A DNA stretch of 64,000 bases from Rhipidocladum racemiflorum. Taxonomy: Eukaryota > Streptophyta > Magnoliopsida > Poales > Poaceae. The DNA lies in assembly GCA_036346355.1 (NCBI GenBank), contig CM070583.1, positions 2,604,001 to 2,668,000 of the forward strand, read 5' to 3'. The notes under the pieces are model-generated. The model worked only from the letters and a program-made list of their open reading frames with translations, was not told the DNA's origin and did no database searches. Numbering within the stretch: the stretch's first letter is position 1; each line of letters starts with the position of its first letter. Below are positions 58,041 through 64,000 of this stretch, piece by piece. The position numbers and the translations under genes were made by a program.

Positions 58041-58680
58041 GGAAAATAAAAAATAGCAAAATCTAAATGCATTAGTAGCATTGTTAGAATTTTTTTAAAT
58101 TGGAATGTTTGATTATGATCTGAAACTTTTATGGCAACTTAGTAATGCTCTCAGTACCCTTCTCAGAAAGTTTCAAAAATGTGCAAGATGGTTTAATATC
58201 TAGGAAATAAAAAACAGTGAAATATAAATGCATTAGTAGCATTGTTTGAATGTTTAAACATTTAAAAAGTTTGATCATGATTTTAAATTTTTATGGTAGC
58301 TTAGGCATGCTCTCAGGACCATTCTAAAGAATTTTCAAAAATTTCTTAGATTATTTAATAGTTGGGAAATAAAAAATAGTGAAATATAAATGTATTAGTA
58401 GCATTATCAGAATTTATAAAACTTGAACAAGTTTGATCATGATTTGGAATTTTATGGTATATTAGGCATGCTCTCAGGACCCTTCTAAAAAAATTTCAAA
58501 ATTTTTGAAAATGATTTAACAGCTGGAAATTAAAAACTGTGAAATCTTAATGCATTAGTAGCATTGTCAGAATTTTTAAAAAACGAGCAAGTTTGATCAT
58601 GATTTGACATTTTTTATGGTAGCTTAGACATGCTCTTAGGACCCTTTTCAAAAAGTTTCAAAATGTTTTAATAGCTCAAT
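58041..58680. repeat. Tandem repeat, about 160 bp x 4 (donor copy)
   Basis: It is the same as 52205-52840, differing at few bases. Confidence 0.85.
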
Positions 58681-58703
58681 CAAATCAGTGAAGTTGCTGC
58701 AAA

Positions 58704-58771
58704 AAATCATAATCAAACACGGGACATCACACACGCAAAGTAAGCACTCTACTGTCTAAGCAACACGCCCA
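58704..58771 (-). pseudogene. tRNA-Ala-derived relic (donor copy)
   Basis: It is the same as 52869-52936, with the same duplicated 5' half. Confidence 0.6.
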
Positions 58772-58993
58772 TGTTGCTATACCATCTGAGCAACACGCCC
58801 ATGTTGTGATATCATGTGTAACAAATACATATAAGCCTATTATGTGATGTAGACGCGAGTGGCGTCATGCGTATAATCCACACCAGATATCGCGCTAGGG
58901 GGGAGTTAGGGCAACAAATCGCGTGCCTGACGAAGCATTCTATGAGATGTAATATAGCCCGTAGGATATCCAATGAAATGTAATATAGGATTA

Positions 58994-59610
58994 CTAGGTC
59001 AATAAGCGCGGCGCATGTCAAGACGTGTGAACGAAAAATAAACTTGAATTGGTTATACAAAATTTTTCGAAGAGGTATTTTTAGGGGGAGAGAATGGATT
59101 ACGAAAAAAACTGGGTGCGGCAAATGTTTGTTGGATATTTTCTTTTGTAAGAAATTGGACCTATGAAGTTTTTTTTGTATGAAAGTGGACTTGGGAAAAA
59201 ATTTAATGCAATTACAGAGCGGTATAATTGAACAAAAACGAATGTCGTAGTGTCATTTTCGAATAAAAAAGTTATTTTTTCGGCGAAAAATGGATTTCAG
59301 AGCGGTATCTTCGAATAAAAAAAGGTTGCTTTTGCGGTAAAACGGAAGGGGATGGGAAAATAGATTGGGACATATTTTTTAAATTGTGAGAGGGTCTTTC
59401 TGCAAATTTTCGGAGCAAAAATGGACCAAGACGTATTTTTCAAATTTTTCGAGTCTTTTGGAATGCCATTTTTGAATAAACAAAGTTTTTTTTTGGTAAA
59501 ATGGACGAGGATGAAAAAAATAGACTAAGACGTATTTTTTAAATTTTCGGAGGGTCTTTTCGTGAATTTTTGGAGGGCTTTTCCTTTAAAGAAGGGTCTT
59601 TTCGTAAAAC
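58994..59610 (-). mobile_element. Helitron-like element (donor copy)
   Basis: It is paralogous to 53159-53780. The CTAG end is intact, but the terminal hairpin is disrupted (GCGCATGTCAAGACG). Confidence 0.5.
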
Positions 59611-59969
59611 GCAGAACCTATATGCAATTTTAAAAATCTGCAGAGATTGTTCGGCAAAAAAAACAGCCACACGGCGGCCCGCGTGGGCTCGACACATGTC
59701 GCGCGAGGGGCGACCTGCGCAAGCTCGTCACACGTCGCGCGAAAAAAATTCGAACCACAAGCGCGCCCACTCGGGCTCAGACTGGCGCGCGGCTGAGTGC
59801 GATGGAACGGCGTTACCGTTGCGCCATGAGACCCGCTTGGCCGAGCGGAGACACGTCGATTCCCCTTTATGCCTAGCCGAGCGAAGCAATCTCGTAGTTA
59901 GGCCGCGATCGAGCAGGCGCGCTGGCGTCGACATGGCGCCTCGGGGAGTTCGGAAACCTCTGGATCTTA

Positions 59970-60715
59970 GGCCCTGTTTGGCAGAGCTCCAGCTCCATTA
60001 GATCTGTGGATATGATGGAGCTGAGTATTCCTAGCTCCACCAGATTCGTGGAGCTAGAGCTTTGATATATTATACCCATAGCTCCAGCTCCACGATTTGG
60101 TGAAGCTAGGAATACCCAGCTCCACCAACTCTACGAATTTAGTGAAGCTGGAGCTTTGCCAAACACCCCTGGTGGGTATATTAAGAGTGTTTAGGTGTGT
60201 CATCTTGTTTATATTTTAAAATAAATTATAAACTTAAGTCACTTTATTTCAGTCTACAAGTTTCAACTCTGAGGTGAAGCTGGGATTTGGAGCTCTGCCA
60301 AACAGGGCCTAAGGCCCCGTTTAGCAATTTGGAACCGGGCCATTTTTACTAGAATCTGGAAGAAACCCAACCAAACGGGTTAAAACTTGGAACGTTTCTC
60401 CTCGGAACGTTTCTTCTTTTTCCATGTTAGGGCCGAATCGCTCTCAACCCCGTTCCTCCCCGATTCACAGAATCCAGACAGCTAGCCAAACTGTTTCCAG
60501 ACAGTGATTCTATCTGAAACGTTTCTACCAAGAATCTAGAACCATTTCCGTTTCTACTAGAATCTAGAACCGTCTCAAACAGGACCTAAGAGTGTTTAGG
60601 TGGGTCATCTTGTTTACATTTTAGAATAAAAATATAAACTTAATTCATTTTATTTTAGTCTACAAGTTTCAAATTTAAGGTAGAGTTAGAATCTAAAGTT
60701 GTGCCAAAGAGAGCC
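59970..60715. mobile_element. Composite Tourist-like MITE cluster (donor copy)
   Basis: It is the same structure as 54145-54891 and ends about 60 bp before the GT14 leader, so it forms the distal promoter of that gene. Confidence 0.65.
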
Positions 60716-60958
60716 TTAATATATGTAATATTCGTTTGAGTCTTATTTGAAAAAGAAAGAAAAAAAAAAAAGTTAAGCAAGGACTCTTGTTCAACGAGCT
60801 ATGCTGCTGCTTGGCTTGGTTGTTGACCAGCAGCAACCAGTGCTGTTCCCACCTGCTTCCCCTGGATCTTATCTCGCCTTCCTCCGAACCCTGGGCCTGG
60901 GGCGCGCGAGAGCTCGAGCGAGGATTCCGTTCCGCCGAGTGGCTTGGCTGCTGATTCG

Positions 60959-61116
60959 GTGAGCACAGTAGTCCCTCTTCGAACCCTCTAACCCCCGTTG
61001 GATTCTTGCTGAATTCGAGCTGTAGATCCGACTTAGATATGCTCCCGTCCGTGATTTCTAGCATCGGGCGCTCCTATCATCTGAAAAATCGCATCTTTTT
61101 GGCGTTTTTCGTGCAG
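60959..61116 (+). other. Predicted 5' UTR intron of the GT14 gene
   Basis: The donor is TTCG|GTGAGC at 60958/60959 and the acceptor TTTTTCGTGCAG|CTGAGG at 61116/61117, in the leader upstream of the ATG at 61245. Typical plant sites and a T-rich run support it; no transcript evidence is available here. Confidence 0.5.
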
Positions 61117-61244
61117 CTGAGGATCAATCTGCCCACCTGCCCAGGGTGAAGAAACGGTGGGCACTAAGCTGGAATTTTGATTTCACCGAAATGGGGAAGA
61201 ATTGAGCTGAAATTTTACCGATTTAGAGGATCAGTTGCGACGAA

Positions 61245-63957
61245 ATGAGGAAGAATTGGGGCCTCAACTCGGGTCCCGGGCGCCCGTTCAGCGACCGCCG
61301 GTGGCTGCTCCCCTTCCTTGTCAACCTCCTCATCTCGGCCACCCTCTTCCTCGCCGCCGCCTGCGGCCTCTTCTCGCCGCCCTACCTGCCCAGCGGGGAC
61401 TCCTTCCTCTTCGATGTGGTCTCCTTCACCAACTGGGTCGGCGGCTCATCGTCGTCGGGCGACGGCGGTGCCCGCTTCGTCGAGTCCGGGATCAAGAACC
61501 GGCTATTGGACGACGACAATGACAATCCCGACAATGCCGCCGTGAACTCCGACGACTCCGGCGCCGAGCCGCCGCGGATAGCGTACCTCCTCGAGGGCAC
61601 CAAGGGCGACGGCCTGCGGATGAGGAGGACGCTGCAGGCGATATACCACCCACGCAACCAGTACATCCTGCATTTGGATCTGGAGGCGCCGCCGAGGGAG
61701 AGGATCGACCTGGCCATGTACGTCAAGGGTGACCCGATGTTCAGCCAGGTCGGGAACGTAAGGGTGATTGCCAAGGGCAACCTGGTGACCTACAAGGGGC
61801 CGACCATGGTTGCGTGCACGCTGCACGCCGTCGCGATCCTCCTCAAGGAGGGGCTGGAGTGGGACTGGTTCATCAATCTCAGCGCGTCGGATTATCCTCT
61901 CATGACACAAGATGGTTAGTGTTCTTGAACTACGCCTCCTCATGTATCTAGAGGCTAGTGTTTCCACCCCCTGGAACTAAATTGAAGCTTTTGCACCCAC
62001 ATCCTCATGCGTGGCAAAGGCAGACTAGCAGTTGTAGTATCCCAATTTCCCTGATATACCTGCTTATCCTGATATCCTGATGGTAGTTCTTCACTATAGG
62101 GGGCCCGGGATAGGTTCCAGTGAAAACACCCTATTTATAAAAGGAAGCCAAATATGTAGAGGATAGCCCCCTATAGTGAAGCTTGAATCTTCATTACCTA
62201 AACCGGCAACATAACCAGGAAAGGCATGTTAACTGCTCTATTATTTATGTTCTGATATACTTCATGTGTTCTATACGTGTATGATTAACTGCTAATATTT
62301 CTGTGCAGATATACTTCATGTGTTCTCGTCTTTGCCAAGAAATCTTAATTTTATAGAGCATATGCAATTATCTGGATGGAAAGTGTAAGTTTCCTTGATG
62401 ATATCCACATTTGTCATTCGGTTCACATTATCTAGCTCTTTGTCTTTTGGATTTTCCCCGATCCTTTGTCTGATATTTATGTGGTTTCCTCAAAGGATTC
62501 GAAGAGCAAAACCAATTGTTCTGGATCCAGGGCTCTATCTGTCAAAAAAGTTTGACCTTACTATGACTACTGAGCGGCGAGAACTGCCAACATCTTTCAA
62601 GTTATATACTGGTAGGCCTGGTTCCTGCTTTCAATATTTGGTACCTGGCATCATGTCTAGAAGCTATTCTATTCATAAGGCAGTGATACATCATACATTC
62701 ATGTGGCGGTCGGCATGCGTGCGACCACTAACTATTTGACATATTACTTTCCAAAACAGTTCAACTTTCAAGACCCACTGATCTATAACCAGTTAAACCA
62801 CAAAAGAGTACTTGAAAGTGGAGAACAGTTCTTGGATAGACACTAGATATTGTCTACATCGCCTCTTGCTTTCCGCTGTGTACCCAAGTCCTTCTAAGTT
62901 TGTTCATTAGTGATAACCTCTCCTTTCAAGTTGTACATTTTCCTGCCAAAAAAAATGCTGTTGTATCCAAATATCAGTCTAGGGTTTTGTGCTCAAAATA
63001 TTCAAACCAAGCCCTTAGAATTTAGTTATGGTACCATACTACCATGTTATTTTGAAATGATCAACTTTTTCGGGCTGACTATGCATATGATTATCATTTG
63101 CTGCTAGCTTCCTATCATCACTTGCTGTTAAACTAGAAATAACTTTCCGACGAAACAGTGTGACATTGCCAAAAACAAGTACAAGATTTACTCTGCTGAA
63201 CATGCTTAAAATGAATTAAATTTGGTATATAAAAATAGAAGTTTGTGTATAAGGTGTAAGGGTGTAAACGCATGCATCTTCATAGTGGTATAGATTCTGT
63301 CTTGTAAGCAAGGCATTTTTTTCTGGTGCAAAATACACAACTTTAGATGCATCTTAACACTAGTCATCTCCTGTTTGATCGTCAGGTTCTGCTTGGATAA
63401 TGCTCACAAAAACCTTCCTGGAGCACTGCATATGGGGTTGGGACAATCTCCCGCGAACCCTCCTGATGTACTATGTCAACTTCATCTCCTCACCAGAAGG
63501 TTATTTCCATACTGTGATCTGCAATTCTGACGAGTTTCGGGGCACCGCGGTTGGCCATGACCTGCACTACATTGATTGGGACTACCCTCCAAAGCAGCAT
63601 CCGCTGACCCTCTCTATGAAGGACTTCAATAAGATGGTCAAGAGTGGTGCGCCCTTTGCACGGAAGTTTCCGAAGGACGACAAGGTCCTGGACAAAATAG
63701 ACCGTGAGCTTTTGCACCGCTCTGAAGGCCGGTTCACTCCTGGAGCATGGTGTGATGGGAGCTCTGAAAGAGGGGCTGATCCTTGTTTATCTAGGGGGGA
63801 AGAGACTGTTTTTGAGCCCAGTCCTGGTGCCGAGAGGCTGCGAGGCCTGATGAAAAAGGTGCTCTCATGGGATTACCGCAATGGAAGCTGTTCATCACTT
63901 GCTTATGATCAGACAAAAAGAGATTGGTATTTTCCTAAAAGTAAAGGACAGTTTTGA
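61245..63957 (+). CDS. GT14 family glycosyltransferase, GlcAT14-like (Golgi beta-glucuronosyltransferase)
   Basis: Four GT-AG exons (61245-61914, 62309-62384, 62496-62611 and 63386-63957) join in frame to 477 aa. Residues 20-43 (WLLPFLVNLLISATLFLAAA...) are a single signal anchor after a short basic N-terminus, giving a type II Golgi protein. A low-complexity acidic stem (about 50-110, with DDDNDNPDN) precedes the Branch domain, which starts RIAYLLEGTKGDG (111-123). Family motifs include YHPRNQYILHLDLEA, INLSASDYPLMTQDD (to 224), LDPGLYLSKK (258-267), WGWDNLPRTLLMYY (304-317), SPEGYFHTVICNS (323-335) and HDLHYIDWD (345-353). Plant relatives add glucuronic acid to arabinogalactan proteins. The substrate is inferred from family. 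The leader appears to contain an intron, and its 5' part has been copied to 54951-55164. Confidence 0.93.
62089..62181. repeat. 93-bp foldback with CACTA...TAGTG termini in GT14 intron 1
   Basis: The ends CTTCACTATAGGGGGC and GCCCCCTATAGTGAAG are perfect 16-bp inverted repeats. Inside the outer CTT/AAG the termini read CACTATAG...CTATAGTG. No direct target duplication is evident. It may be a minimal MITE. Confidence 0.75.
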
Positions 63958-64000
63958 TGTCCAGCTATGTTTTCTTGTAAATGCAGACTGACCTCTTCCA

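Larger units (their letters stand above)
57360..60990. repeat. Donor copy of the duplicated 3.7-kb block
   Basis: It is nearly identical to 51500-55169. Its right end is the native 5' leader of the GT14 gene. Clear differences include one fewer array unit, a broken Helitron hairpin (59011-59025), small indels at 59876-59930, and a TTCGAACCCTC segment missing from the other copy. Confidence 0.85.

Noticed and set aside
61382..61967. Minus-strand ORFs opposite GT14 exon 1
   Set aside because: The plus-strand frame encodes the conserved Branch domain; the antisense frames are compositional.

Overview
This is nuclear DNA from a flowering plant, most likely a grass (Poaceae). Genes carry spliced GT-AG introns and GC-rich first exons. 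Grass-type small transposons are dense, including a SMART-like miniature LTR element, Tourist, Stowaway and MULE MITEs, hAT and Helitron elements. Much of the window is retrotransposon sequence. I could not fix the genus.

Layout: (1) 0.55-1.70 kb (+) is the 3' part of a VAP4-type vesicle-associated membrane protein gene, whose first exons lie off the left edge. (2) 9.70-3.85 kb (-) is a complete ten-exon gene for an external mitochondrial type II NAD(P)H dehydrogenase (NDB2/3 type, 577 aa, one EF-hand). Its first intron and promoter carry four mobile elements. (3) 11.8-39.0 kb is a PMEI/invertase-inhibitor (subfamily A) locus. It can be read as three tandem units of which only the outer two still carry the gene. 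The middle unit has lost its gene and holds an 8.6-kb LTR retrotransposon. Copies of the same unit act as empty-site controls for nested insertions. (4) 39.26-48.01 kb is a three-layer nest: a PIF/Harbinger-like element inside an LTR inside another LTR, each with its own target-site duplication. (5) 48.9-57.2 kb holds two further intronless PMEI-like genes (subfamily B). Between them is a recent 3.7-kb copy of DNA from 57.4-61.0 kb, flanked by a 146-bp direct duplication. (6) 61.25-63.96 kb (+) is a complete four-exon GT14 (GlcAT14-like) glycosyltransferase gene. Its promoter and 5' leader are the end of the block copied to 55.16 kb.

The three housekeeping-type genes (VAP4, NDB, GlcAT14) look like a stable frame around a fast-changing cluster of small secreted inhibitors. 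The four PMEI-like genes all read on the minus strand. Each encodes 183 aa with a signal peptide and the family cysteines, and each has a TATA-like box about 90 bp before its start codon. The most informative results are structural: paired occupied and empty sites, a hAT insertion next to the NDB TATA box, a lost PMEI unit, and a repair-type insertion that moved a promoter and leader. I found no clear novel biochemical system. Everything was done by eye, and the decisive alignments are named in each entry.
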